Notes: generated by a model from the sequence alone, not told the origin. Shown: positions 1-5,994, numbered from the stretch's first letter. The stretch is DNA of 6,141 bases from an uncultured Asticcacaulis sp. (GCA_946482045.1 CAMLPZ010000258.1:1-6141); one strand, 5' to 3'. Translations and numbers: made by a program.

Positions 1-1015
1 GCTCAACCGCGTAGCCGCGTTGTCGTAGCATGGCGATAACGCTGTCAGGGCCGGTGAAATGCGCGGCGCCGGCGACAACGAAGGTCGTCTGGTCGCCCTT
101 CAGCATGGTCTCGATCTGCGGCACCCATTTAGCGTTGCGACCGGTAAGCAGCAGATCGTAGCTCCTTGAATCGCGCGCCTTTTCCTCAGCCAGGCGCTCC
201 GTCATGGCGCGCTGATCGCCGGTGCGCCAGGTCTTGACCAGGACCTCGAGGCTGTCGTGGTCGCGGCCGAAGTGGATGGCCAGCGCGCGCTTCAGCGCCG
301 CCGTGCCGTCCTCGTCTCCGTCAGCGCCGAGCGCCTGGAGGTAGGCGTAGTGCGCCTTGTGGCTCTCGAACCCGCCGGTTTTCATCTTGAGATTTTTCGC
401 GCGATTGAACAGCACCCAGTCGACGCCGCGGTCGGTATCGAAGCCGCCGGCGGCCGAGCTCAGCTGGCCGATCGCCGCCGCCATGACGCCCGGCCGGACG
501 CGCGCGACGTCTTTCAGCGTGTAATTATAGCGGTGCATCAAGGTTTCCAGTTCGTGGATTTCCTGCGCGCTCAATCCCTTGGTCAGGCCCGGCCGGGCCG
601 AAAAGGCCTGTTCCTCGAAACCTTTAAATTCCGGCAGCTTGTCGAGATCGGGCACCTCGAACCAGGCGGCGTCGGCGGTGTCGAAGGCCTGGAAGAGACG
701 CGCGTCCATCCATTCTACGCCGGGCGGCAGGGCGTGGACGCTGCCGAAGAGATAAACAGTCGCATTGCCGCTGGTCACCTTCCACAACAACGGCGCACCT
801 GTCGGGCCCGCCACAGCTTCGTGTGCATCGGCAGACACGACTGCGGGCAGAACCACCGCCACATTTCCGGACGTCGCGGCGTCGGACGGTTGCAATGCCG
901 TCCAGGCGATGACCGCCAGCCCGCTGGCTACAAGTCCGATACAGGTATCGCGCACCCATTCAGGGGCGCCGGTCATGCCAAGGCGTATCCGTTGGCGAAT
1001 CTGGCTCGAATTCAT
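1..1015 (-). CDS. TraB/GumN family protein, upstream paralogue copy (3' end cut by window edge)
   Basis: This reading frame runs 338 codons without a stop from ATG at 1015 to the window edge, so the extreme C-terminus is missing. The two GxxH motifs that define the TraB/GumN/Tiki fold are present: YLFGSVH (His at about residue 94) and AGAAHF (His at about 319), with a conserved Glu in WFE at about residue 120. Tiki-type members are metal-dependent proteases; most bacterial members have no proven substrate. Residues 24-41 form a modest hydrophobic segment that may be a signal anchor, and the core begins only at about residue 75, a longer N-terminus than in the neighbouring paralogue. Both proteins share RNAKWVPQIE and DSVIAML near the C-terminus. 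At DNA level, 111-140 matches 1203-1232 with one mismatch in 30 bases, so the pair arose by tandem duplication. ATG 1015 is chosen for a GAAGGG eight bases upstream; ATG 976 is a weaker alternative. Family assignment is firm; function is unknown. Confidence 0.9.
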   Translation of the reverse strand, partial: MNSSQIRQRIRLGMTGAPEWVRDTCIGLVASGLAVIAWTALQPSDAATSGNVAVVLPAVVSADAHEAVAGPTGAPLLWKVTSGNATVYLFGSVHALPPGVEWMDARLFQAFDTADAAWFEVPDLDKLPEFKGFEEQAFSARPGLTKGLSAQEIHELETLMHRYNYTLKDVARVRPGVMAAAIGQLSSAAGGFDTDRGVDWVLFNRAKNLKMKTGGFESHKAHYAYLQALGADGDEDGTAALKRALAIHFGRDHDSLEVLVKTWRTGDQRAMTERLAEEKARDSRSYDLLLTGRNAKWVPQIETMLKGDQTTFVVAGAAHFTGPDSVIAMLRQRGYAVE

Positions 1016-1017
1016 GC

Positions 1018-1051
1018 AAAACGCCCTTCGTCGGTGGAAGACGAAGGGCGT
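1018..1051 (-). terminator. Perfect 12-bp hairpin plus short T run between the two TraB/GumN genes
   Basis: On the minus strand, ACGCCCTTCGTC (1051-1040) pairs perfectly with GACGAAGGGCGT (1032-1021) around a 7-base loop, and the stem runs into TTTT (1021-1018). It starts 30 bases after the stop codon of the upstream TraB gene, as expected for a Rho-independent terminator, although the T run is short. It ends only two bases before the next start codon and contains that gene's ribosome binding site, so it could instead act as an attenuator or a translational gate. Confidence 0.6.
1024..1029 (-). promoter_or_regulatory. Ribosome binding site of the 1015-1 gene, buried in the hairpin
   Basis: GAAGGG (1029-1024, minus strand) lies eight bases before ATG 1015, good Shine-Dalgarno spacing. 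All six bases are in the 3' arm of the 12-bp hairpin, so the site is unavailable when the stem is folded. This supports ATG 1015 as the start but implies low or conditional translation. Confidence 0.5.
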
Positions 1052-1081
1052 CCCTGCAAGCCGGATGCCGGGTGTTAAGCT

Positions 1082-2005
1082 TTAGTTTACCTTTTCGGCC
1101 GTGATGCCGCGCGCCTTCAGCATGGCGATGACGCTGTCCTTACCGACCAGATGTCCACCGCCGACGGCGACGAAGACTGTGCCTTTTCCGGCCAGGATCT
1201 GCTCGATCTGCGGCACCCATTTCGCGTTGCGATCGACGAGCAGGCGCTGGTACAGGGCCGGATCGTTTTCAGCGTCGAACTTGTTCATTTCGGCGTTCAG
1301 CCCAGCCTCGTCGCCGTGCTTCCAGGCATTGAACAGGCGATCGAGCGTATTGTCCGCCTGGCCCACTTCAGACAACATCTGGCGCAGGCTGATCAGATCC
1401 TCTTCCTCGCTGCCGGCCGCCAGCATCTTCATCTGGTCTTCTGCCGTCTCGAAACCGGATATCGGTATCTGGCGTTCGCGGGCCAGTTTAAGCAGGGTAA
1501 GGTCGACGCCCGTCATGGGATCATAGCCCAGCCGCGCAGATTCCAGCTGCAGCAACACCAGGCTGAGCATCCATTTCCGCATCGGCATGATCTGCTGGAG
1601 TGACATACCTTTGGCGGTTAGAATACCTTCGATCTTGGCGATCTCCTCAGGCGTCAGTCCGTCGGTCACCTTGCGGCTGGGATCGAAACCATACTGCCGG
1701 ACAAGGCCCATCATCTTGGTTTGGTCGTCCATGTCGGTCAGTTCCAGCCAGAGGCTTTCGGACCGTGCGAAGGCATCACCGACCTGTCCCACCTGCCATT
1801 CGGTGCCGGGCTTCATCAGATGGATGCTGCCGAAGAGATATATGGTCGAATCCGCGTCCTTGACGACCCACATCAGCGGTGTCGGCGCCTCGGCGCGCGC
1901 TTCGACGGGCGCCAGGCCCGTAAAGGCCAGACCCAGCGCCGCGAAACCGAGCACAAAGCCTGCCGCCCGGTGCAGGCTGTTGGCCACAAAGGTTTTGATA
2001 GTCAT
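1082..2005 (-). CDS. TraB/GumN family protein, secreted
   Basis: This 307-residue protein has a clear Sec signal: a charged start, a hydrophobic core at about residues 14-33, and an AxA-type site (EARA followed by EAPTP) predicting cleavage after about residue 38. The mature protein should be periplasmic or extracellular. The TraB/GumN core is complete: YLFGSIH (first GxxH, His about 62), a conserved Glu in WLEL (about 88), a TGVD segment (about 165-168), DRNAKWVPQIE, and VGGGH (second GxxH, His about 285). Length is typical of single-domain bacterial TraB/GumN proteins. Family knowledge suggests a metal-dependent protease-like fold related to Tiki, but no substrate can be inferred. A purine-rich AGGGGG-type ribosome binding site lies about five bases before ATG 2005. 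The gene follows the XRE regulator by 31 bases with no visible terminator or promoter, so it is probably co-transcribed with it, and it precedes a tandem paralogue. Confidence 0.93.
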   Translation of the reverse strand: MTIKTFVANSLHRAAGFVLGFAALGLAFTGLAPVEARAEAPTPLMWVVKDADSTIYLFGSIHLMKPGTEWQVGQVGDAFARSESLWLELTDMDDQTKMMGLVRQYGFDPSRKVTDGLTPEEIAKIEGILTAKGMSLQQIMPMRKWMLSLVLLQLESARLGYDPMTGVDLTLLKLARERQIPISGFETAEDQMKMLAAGSEEEDLISLRQMLSEVGQADNTLDRLFNAWKHGDEAGLNAEMNKFDAENDPALYQRLLVDRNAKWVPQIEQILAGKGTVFVAVGGGHLVGKDSVIAMLKARGITAEKVN

Positions 2006-2036
2006 AACTCCCCCTCTTTGGGATAGCGATGCCGGT

Positions 2037-2228
2037 TCATTCCGGCGAAAAAATGTCTTCGATCTTCAGCCCGAACAGGCCTGCAATGGTAAAGGCCAAG
2101 GGCAGGGACGGATCATACTTGCCCGTCTCGATGGCGTTGACGGTCTGCCGGGACACTTTCAGCCGGTCCGCGAGTTCCGCCTGAGACCAGTTCCGCTCAG
2201 CGCGCAGGACCTTGATACGGTTGTTCAT
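2037..2228 (-). CDS. Small XRE/Cro-type helix-turn-helix transcriptional regulator
   Basis: This 63-residue protein is essentially only an HTH_3 domain: the segment SQAELADRLKVSRQTVNAIE (about residues 16-35) is the helix-turn-helix, followed by GKYDPSLPLAF and the C-terminal IEDIF, the standard pattern of stand-alone regulators of the COG1476 kind. An upstream extension of the frame is open, but ATG 2228 is preferred because the family begins with a short M-N-N-R-I-K-type N-terminus and because the codon overlaps the stop of the membrane protein gene as TGATG, sharing the A at 2228. That arrangement implies translational coupling. The pairing of such regulators with a small polytopic membrane protein is recurrent. 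Likely role, by inference, is repression of its own operon via the palindrome at 2708-2725; the signal is unknown. Confidence 0.92.
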   Translation of the reverse strand: MNNRIKVLRAERNWSQAELADRLKVSRQTVNAIETGKYDPSLPLAFTIAGLFGLKIEDIFSPE

Positions 2229-2659
2229 CAGCGATGCTTCCACCACCAGAGTGCCCAGGCGGCCATATAGCCATAAGCCACCAGCATCGTCATGGCGATA
2301 AGCCCAGCTTCGAAGGGGTAGGCGCCGAAGCCGCTTGATACCAGCAGGGTCGCGACAAGCTGCCCATTCATGAAGACATTTGCGGCGGCCAGGAATATGC
2401 CCAGCATGATGCCAATCGAACCGCCCCAGAACCAGGCCCATTTGTGCGCTTCGCGCACGGCTTCATCGACCTTGCGCCACCACACCCACATCAAAGGCAG
2501 GCCGACAACGAAAGTGAAGCAGAAGAAAGCGAGAAACAGCTTTATCGCCAGTTCCGGCTCAACAAGACCCGCAACAAACGATCCTGAGGTGATACCTCCT
2601 ACAAGTGCAGCCGCTACGATATAGCCCAGATAAAGACGTTTTAAGCCTTCTGCCGTCAT
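2228..2659 (-). CDS. Four-helix integral membrane protein, partner of the XRE regulator
   Basis: The 143-residue product has four predicted transmembrane segments at about residues 11-32, 38-60, 74-96 and 115-139. The loop between helices 2 and 3 carries the charged stretch WWRKVDEAVREAHKWAW, and the protein ends in WWWKHR. There is no signal peptide, cofactor motif or catalytic signature. The start at ATG 2659 is well supported by a perfect AGGAGGT six bases upstream. It is first in the operon and its TGA overlaps the ATG of the HTH gene by one base. Comparable membrane-protein/small-HTH pairs are common in proteobacteria, but the function is not established; sequestering or sensing on behalf of the regulator is only a guess. 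I do not recognise a named family. Confidence 0.88.
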   Translation of the reverse strand: MTAEGLKRLYLGYIVAAALVGGITSGSFVAGLVEPELAIKLFLAFFCFTFVVGLPLMWVWWRKVDEAVREAHKWAWFWGGSIGIMLGIFLAAANVFMNGQLVATLLVSSGFGAYPFEAGLIAMTMLVAYGYMAAWALWWWKHR

Positions 2660-2665
2660 TGCCTA

Positions 2666-2672
2666 ACCTCCT
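2666..2672 (-). promoter_or_regulatory. Consensus ribosome binding site of the membrane protein gene
   Basis: AGGAGGT on the minus strand is a full Shine-Dalgarno match, six bases before ATG 2659. It is the strongest ribosome binding site in the window and fixes the start of the first gene of the operon. Confidence 0.85.
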
Positions 2673-2684
2673 GATGACAAGCGT

Positions 2685-2713
2685 CCTTTACAATAGTCGC
2701 GAGTTTTTGTCAA
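2685..2713 (-). promoter_or_regulatory. Candidate sigma-70 promoter of the membrane protein/XRE/TraB operon
   Basis: On the minus strand a perfect TTGACA (2713-2708) is followed after 17 bases by TAAAGG (2690-2685), a weak -10 box. A shifted alternative is TTGTAA (2692-2687) at 15 bases. Initiation would fall near 2678, giving a short leader that just includes the ribosome binding site. The strong -35 with weak -10, and the palindrome over the -35, suit a repressible promoter. Confidence 0.5.
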
Positions 2714-2725
2714 GCATACTTGTCA
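2708..2725. promoter_or_regulatory. Palindromic operator candidate over the -35 box (CAAG-N4-CTTG core)
   Basis: The core CAAGCATACTTG (2711-2722) is a CAAG/CTTG inverted repeat with a four-base centre, flanked by TGT on the left and TCA on the right. The same segment can be read as a direct repeat of TTGTCAA (2707-2713 and 2720-2726). It overlaps the -35 hexamer of the leftward promoter. Location and dyad symmetry fit binding by the dimeric XRE protein encoded in the same operon. Binding is inferred, not seen. Confidence 0.5.
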
Positions 2726-2866
2726 AAACGTCCAGCGACATTGACATCACGAAACACTTTCCTGGCGCCGCAGCATTTTTCGCCGAAATATGTGTGCTAA
2801 AGTGCAACCATGGCCCGGCTCTTGCAGTTTTACGGACTGACGACAATGACTGTACCAAGGGCTGGC

Positions 2867-4009
2867 ATGCTGACCTGTGAACGCGTTCGGGCAAGTGATC
2901 TCTCGGATCATGACGTAGCCCTTTGGCACACCATGCAGGCCGAGACCCCGGCCTTCCGCTCACCGCTTCTCTCGCCGGAATTTGCTTGCGCGGTTGCCAG
3001 CGTGCGCGACGACGTTCGCGTGCTTGTCGTACGCCGTGGCGGCAAGACGGTTGGCTTCCTGCCGGTCCATATCCGTCCCGGCGCCTTTGCCCGTCCCGCG
3101 GGCGCGCCGTTTTCGGACTACAGCGCCCTGATCACCCATCCTTTGCCGGGCCTGCGCATCGGCGAGGTCCTGAAGGCCGCCGGCATCAACTCCTACCAGG
3201 CGATAGGCCTTATCGACCCGTATCACGTCTTCGGCGAGACGCCCGACGCCGAGAACGACGACGCCTTCGCCATCGACATGACGCAAGGCGACACGTCGAA
3301 CAACGCCTTCAAGAAGCTGCTCAAGAATATCCGTCGACTGACGCGCAACATCGAAGAGGTGCACGGCCCGTTGCGCTTCATCGTCGGGGATCGTGATCCT
3401 GTGCGGTTCGACGCCATGATCGCCCTGAAGCGGCAGCAGACGCGGGACACCGGCCTGCACGACTTTTTGGCGGCGGACTGGGTTCAGCGCCTGTTCGCGC
3501 ACCTGCTGTCGGCGCCGGAAAGCGGCCTGCATGGTTTCATGGTCACGCTTATGGCTGGTGACAGGCCTACGCTTTATCATTTCGGCGTCCGCCTCGGCGA
3601 CCGCGCCCATCCGTGGGTGTCGAGCTACGATCCCGCCTTTTCGGCCTTCTCGCCCGGCCAGCTGTTTCTGAACCTGTGCCCAGAGCCGTTGCGCGCGGCC
3701 GGGGTCAACTATTACGACCTGTCGACCGGCGACCAGAAGTACAAGGCGATATTCTCCAATACGACCTTCCCGGTCCGCCACACCAAAGTTTATTCCGACG
3801 CGCCGCCCGCCCGTCTCCAGGCCAGGATCGAGCGTATGACGCTCGACACGCGCAAGGCACTTGGCGCCCGTGTCGACGACGCTTTTGCCCGCCTTAATCG
3901 CCGCTTCGACCATATCGCCACGCTGGAGCTCGATACGCTCAGCCGGGTGCGTGGCGTAGCCTTCGCTTTTTCCAACGCAGCAAAACGCCAGCGGGTTCAC
4001 CAAGGCTAA
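2867..4009 (+). CDS. GNAT-type acyltransferase, FemAB/CelD-like (PF13480 type), HfsK-family candidate
   Basis: The product (380 residues from ATG 2867) has the layout of the BioF2/CelD-like acetyltransferase family. An N-terminal half contains VLVVRRGGKTVGFLPVHIRP. A basic helix FKKLLKNIRRLTRNIEE (about residues 148-164) is typical of these enzymes. The C-terminal GNAT half contains SSYDPAFSAFSPGQLFLNL and the hallmark YDLSTGDQKYKAIFSN (about 283-298). A further 70 or so residues rich in Arg and Ala follow. Family members transfer acyl groups to sugars or amino sugars of surface polysaccharides; Caulobacter HfsK, a c-di-GMP-responsive holdfast factor, belongs here. That it is the HfsK orthologue is possible but unproven. 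ATG 2867 is preferred for AAGGG five bases upstream and because family similarity starts there; the frame is open to ATG 2810, which would add 19 residues behind a poor ribosome binding site. It is first in a three-gene operon and presumably cytoplasmic. Confidence 0.85.
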   Translation: MLTCERVRASDLSDHDVALWHTMQAETPAFRSPLLSPEFACAVASVRDDVRVLVVRRGGKTVGFLPVHIRPGAFARPAGAPFSDYSALITHPLPGLRIGEVLKAAGINSYQAIGLIDPYHVFGETPDAENDDAFAIDMTQGDTSNNAFKKLLKNIRRLTRNIEEVHGPLRFIVGDRDPVRFDAMIALKRQQTRDTGLHDFLAADWVQRLFAHLLSAPESGLHGFMVTLMAGDRPTLYHFGVRLGDRAHPWVSSYDPAFSAFSPGQLFLNLCPEPLRAAGVNYYDLSTGDQKYKAIFSNTTFPVRHTKVYSDAPPARLQARIERMTLDTRKALGARVDDAFARLNRRFDHIATLELDTLSRVRGVAFAFSNAAKRQRVHQG

Positions 4010-4018
4010 ACGGAGTTC

Positions 4019-5017
4019 GTGCATACTGTGACCATGGACACCCTGCCGTTTCCCACGACCTCCGCTTCCGACCGCGCCTTCATGCGCAGTGTCTGCGTCA
4101 TCATTCCGACCTTCCGCCGGCCGCAAGGCCTGGCCCTGGCCATGAATTCGGTCATCGCACAGACGGGACTGGATGACGTCGTGCTCAGCCTGATCATCTG
4201 TGACAACAGCCCAGAAGCCTCGGCCCGCGCCCAGGTGGCGGCATTCGCAGCATCGGCGCCCATCGCCGTGACCTATGTCCACGAGCCGAAAACCGGTGTT
4301 GCCAATGCGCGCAACAGCGCTGTCGCCGCCGCGCACAGCGACTTCATCGCCTTTCTGGACGATGACGAGGAAGCGCCGGCAACGTGGCTCTCGGCCCTTT
4401 TGAACACGCAAACCCGGTTCGACGCCGATGTCGTCTTCGGCCCTGTTGCCGCGCGCCTGATGGACGTTAGCGTCCAATATCCGCACTATTTTGAAGCCTT
4501 CTTTTCGCGAAAGGGGCCGGACGCCTCCCAAGCGATCGACGTTTATTATGGCTGCGGCAACAGCCTGATCCGCCGCGCCGTCATGCCGCCGCATAAGCCG
4601 TTCTGCACCGAGCACAACGACATGGGCGGCGAGGATGACAAGTTGTTCTACGGCCTGCAGGCCAAGGGCGCGCGCATGGCCTGGTCGGCTGAAGCCACGG
4701 TCTTCGAGGACGTGCCGCCTTCGCGTTCGACACTCAACTATACGCTTCGCCGGGCCTTCGCCTATGGCCAGGGTCCGAGCTTTTCGGCCGCACTCGGCCA
4801 TAAGCCGCTGACCTGCATCGGCTGGATGCTGCAAGGCGTGGTGCAGGGGGTGCTGTTCTCGGTCATCGGTGGCGCGCTTTACCTGATGGGCAGCCGCGAC
4901 AGCGCCCCACGCCTCGACAAGGCGGCGCGCGGCTTCGGCAAGCTGATGTGGTTCCCGCCGTTCAAGATCGGTTTCTACGGCCAGGCGTTGCTGCGCGCCA
5001 ACGCGCCGGGGAGATAA
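4019..5017 (+). CDS. Family 2 glycosyltransferase with C-terminal membrane segment
   Basis: The 332-residue protein is a GT-A fold glycosyltransferase. VCVIIPTFRRPQGL (about residues 25-38) is the nucleotide-sugar binding start, CDNSP (61-65) follows the second strand, KTGVANARNSAV (91-102) is the usual pre-DxD helix, FLDDDEE (112-118) carries the metal-binding DxD, and GGEDDKLFYGL (203-213) supplies the catalytic-base ED. A hydrophobic stretch at about 268-290 would anchor or associate it with the inner membrane, with sugar transfer on the cytoplasmic side. Donor and acceptor cannot be read from sequence. Nine bases separate it from the acetyltransferase stop, and the next gene starts one base after its TAA, so the three are one operon. 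The start is uncertain: GTG 4019 has GGAG only three bases upstream, GTG 4028 has it at twelve, and ATG 4034 has none in range; all keep the whole domain. Confidence 0.92.
   Translation: MHTVTMDTLPFPTTSASDRAFMRSVCVIIPTFRRPQGLALAMNSVIAQTGLDDVVLSLIICDNSPEASARAQVAAFAASAPIAVTYVHEPKTGVANARNSAVAAAHSDFIAFLDDDEEAPATWLSALLNTQTRFDADVVFGPVAARLMDVSVQYPHYFEAFFSRKGPDASQAIDVYYGCGNSLIRRAVMPPHKPFCTEHNDMGGEDDKLFYGLQAKGARMAWSAEATVFEDVPPSRSTLNYTLRRAFAYGQGPSFSAALGHKPLTCIGWMLQGVVQGVLFSVIGGALYLMGSRDSAPRLDKAARGFGKLMWFPPFKIGFYGQALLRANAPGR
5008..5013 (+). promoter_or_regulatory. Ribosome binding site of the JmjC-like gene, inside the glycosyltransferase 3' end
   Basis: GGGGAG lies five bases before ATG 5019 and overlaps the last codons of the glycosyltransferase gene, whose TAA (5015-5017) sits between the site and the start. 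This supports the chosen start and translational coupling of the two genes. Confidence 0.7.
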
Positions 5018-5018
5018 T

Positions 5019-5993
5019 ATGCAAGACCTGCTTCACTGGACACCCGAACACCAAAAGCGCTTCACGCGCGACAACCTGCTGTTCAATCACGACCTGCACA
5101 CCTCGGAACTGTTTTCCGACGACGCGTTGATCGCGCTGATCGACCGCTTTCCGCGCGAGGGCGTCGAGGTCTTCACCATGGGCTACGACCCGACCAACTG
5201 GAAACAGTGGTTTTTCGGGCGTCGCTGCAATCGTGATGGCAGCGACCTCGACGGCCGCCAGTTAATGGAAGGCGTGCGCTCCGGCCGATTGTGGCTGAAT
5301 CTGCGTAAAGTGAACCACCATGATCCGGCCGTCGGCACCCTGTGTGACCGATTGTTCGAGGAAATCTCGACAAAGACAGGCATTTCGACGCTGAAGCCCG
5401 ATCTGGGCCTGCTGATTTCGTCGCCCAATGCTCACGTCTTTTACCACCTCGACATTCCACTGGTCATGCTGTGGCAGATCCGCGGCGTGAAGACCGTCTA
5501 CCTCTATCCGCCCCAGGCGCCCTGCGTTGCAGACACTGCGCTGGAAGGCATTGCACTGCGCGAGTCCGACGAACAGATGCCCTTCGATCGGGCCTTCGAT
5601 CGCCTGGCTTTTGTCCATGACCTCAAGCCCGGCGAAATGTTGACCTGGGTCCAGAACGCGCCGCACCGCATCGTCAACCGTGACATGGTGAATGTCTCGC
5701 TGTCGATCGAGTTCATGACGCCCAAGGCGATCTGGCGTGCCAACCTGATCTACGCCAACGGCCTCCTGCGGCGCTGGTTCGGTTTGAAACCGCAGTTAGC
5801 CAGCCGTAACCTTTGGCTGGAACCGCTCAAAATCGCCTATGCACGCATCATCAAGCTAGCCGGCGGCTACAAGGGCAATAAGAGCCCGCTGAAAGCCAGC
5901 TTCCACCTCGATTCCAGCCGTCCGGGCGCCATCCTGTTCGACGACGGCATAACGCCGCCGGAACGGCCGGCAGCACCGGTCGCGGCGGAATAG
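5019..5993 (+). CDS. JmjC/cupin_8-like protein, putative Fe(II)/2-oxoglutarate-dependent oxygenase
   Basis: The 324-residue protein has a double-stranded beta-helix (cupin/JmjC) core at about residues 90-232. The segment FYHLDIPLVMLWQIRGVKTVYLYPP (141-165) matches the cupin_8/JmjC pattern and supplies H143 and D145, while WVQNAPHRIVN supplies H216; together they form a likely 2-His-1-carboxylate iron site. K158 lies 15 residues after the first His, the same spacing as His199 to the 2-oxoglutarate-binding Lys214 in human FIH. The N-terminal 90 residues (with WKQWFFGRRC) and the roughly 90-residue C-terminal tail, Arg/Lys-rich at first and ending in a Pro/Ala stretch, are not recognised. Enzymes of this group hydroxylate proteins or small molecules; the substrate here is unknown. 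Genomic context suggests a surface sugar, a lipid-linked intermediate or an enzyme of the same pathway. There is no signal peptide, so it is probably cytoplasmic. It is the last gene of the operon. Confidence 0.83.
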   Translation: MQDLLHWTPEHQKRFTRDNLLFNHDLHTSELFSDDALIALIDRFPREGVEVFTMGYDPTNWKQWFFGRRCNRDGSDLDGRQLMEGVRSGRLWLNLRKVNHHDPAVGTLCDRLFEEISTKTGISTLKPDLGLLISSPNAHVFYHLDIPLVMLWQIRGVKTVYLYPPQAPCVADTALEGIALRESDEQMPFDRAFDRLAFVHDLKPGEMLTWVQNAPHRIVNRDMVNVSLSIEFMTPKAIWRANLIYANGLLRRWFGLKPQLASRNLWLEPLKIAYARIIKLAGGYKGNKSPLKASFHLDSSRPGAILFDDGITPPERPAAPVAAE

Positions 5994-5994
5994 G

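Larger units (their letters stand above)
2673..2866. other. Divergent intergenic region between the two operons
   Basis: This stretch of about 190 bases separates the leftward XRE operon from the rightward polysaccharide operon. The left part holds the leftward promoter and palindrome. For the rightward genes no convincing promoter was found: TTGACA at 2741-2746 has no matching -10 at 16-18 bases, and TAAAGT at 2798-2803 has no matching -35. If the acetyltransferase starts at ATG 2810 rather than 2867, the last 57 bases are coding. Confidence 0.6.

Noticed and set aside
257..1078. Plus-strand open frames over the left TraB/GumN gene
   Set aside because: The minus-strand frame shows both GxxH motifs and paralogy with 2005-1082; the plus-strand translations are low-complexity antisense shadows.
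111..1232. Direct repeats (111-140 and 1203-1232) as a mobile element or recombination site
   Set aside because: The repeated block encodes the RNAKWVPQIE segment of both TraB/GumN paralogues, so it is a conserved remnant of gene duplication.
2229..2441. N-terminal extension of the XRE gene to a start at 2441
   Set aside because: It would overlap about half of the membrane protein gene out of frame, and its sequence is unlike HTH proteins; ATG 2228 gives the standard family length.
2741..2769. Plus-strand promoter using TTGACA at 2741-2746
   Set aside because: At 16-18 bases downstream there is only GC-rich sequence (GGCGCC region) with no -10 resemblance.
2763..2777. Sigma-54 type -24/-12 promoter (TGGCGCC...GCA)
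   Set aside because: After the GG at 2764-2765 the required GC is not found at the ten-base spacing.
2688..2963. Small minus-strand frames in the divergent intergenic region
   Set aside because: They run through the promoter/operator region and antisense to the acyltransferase start, with no ribosome binding site or recognisable motif.
2960..4834. A 624-codon open frame on the minus strand across the acyltransferase and glycosyltransferase genes
   Set aside because: It is antisense to two genes with clear family motifs, and its translation is Arg/Gly/Val-rich with no domain. Long antisense frames are expected opposite GC-rich codons.
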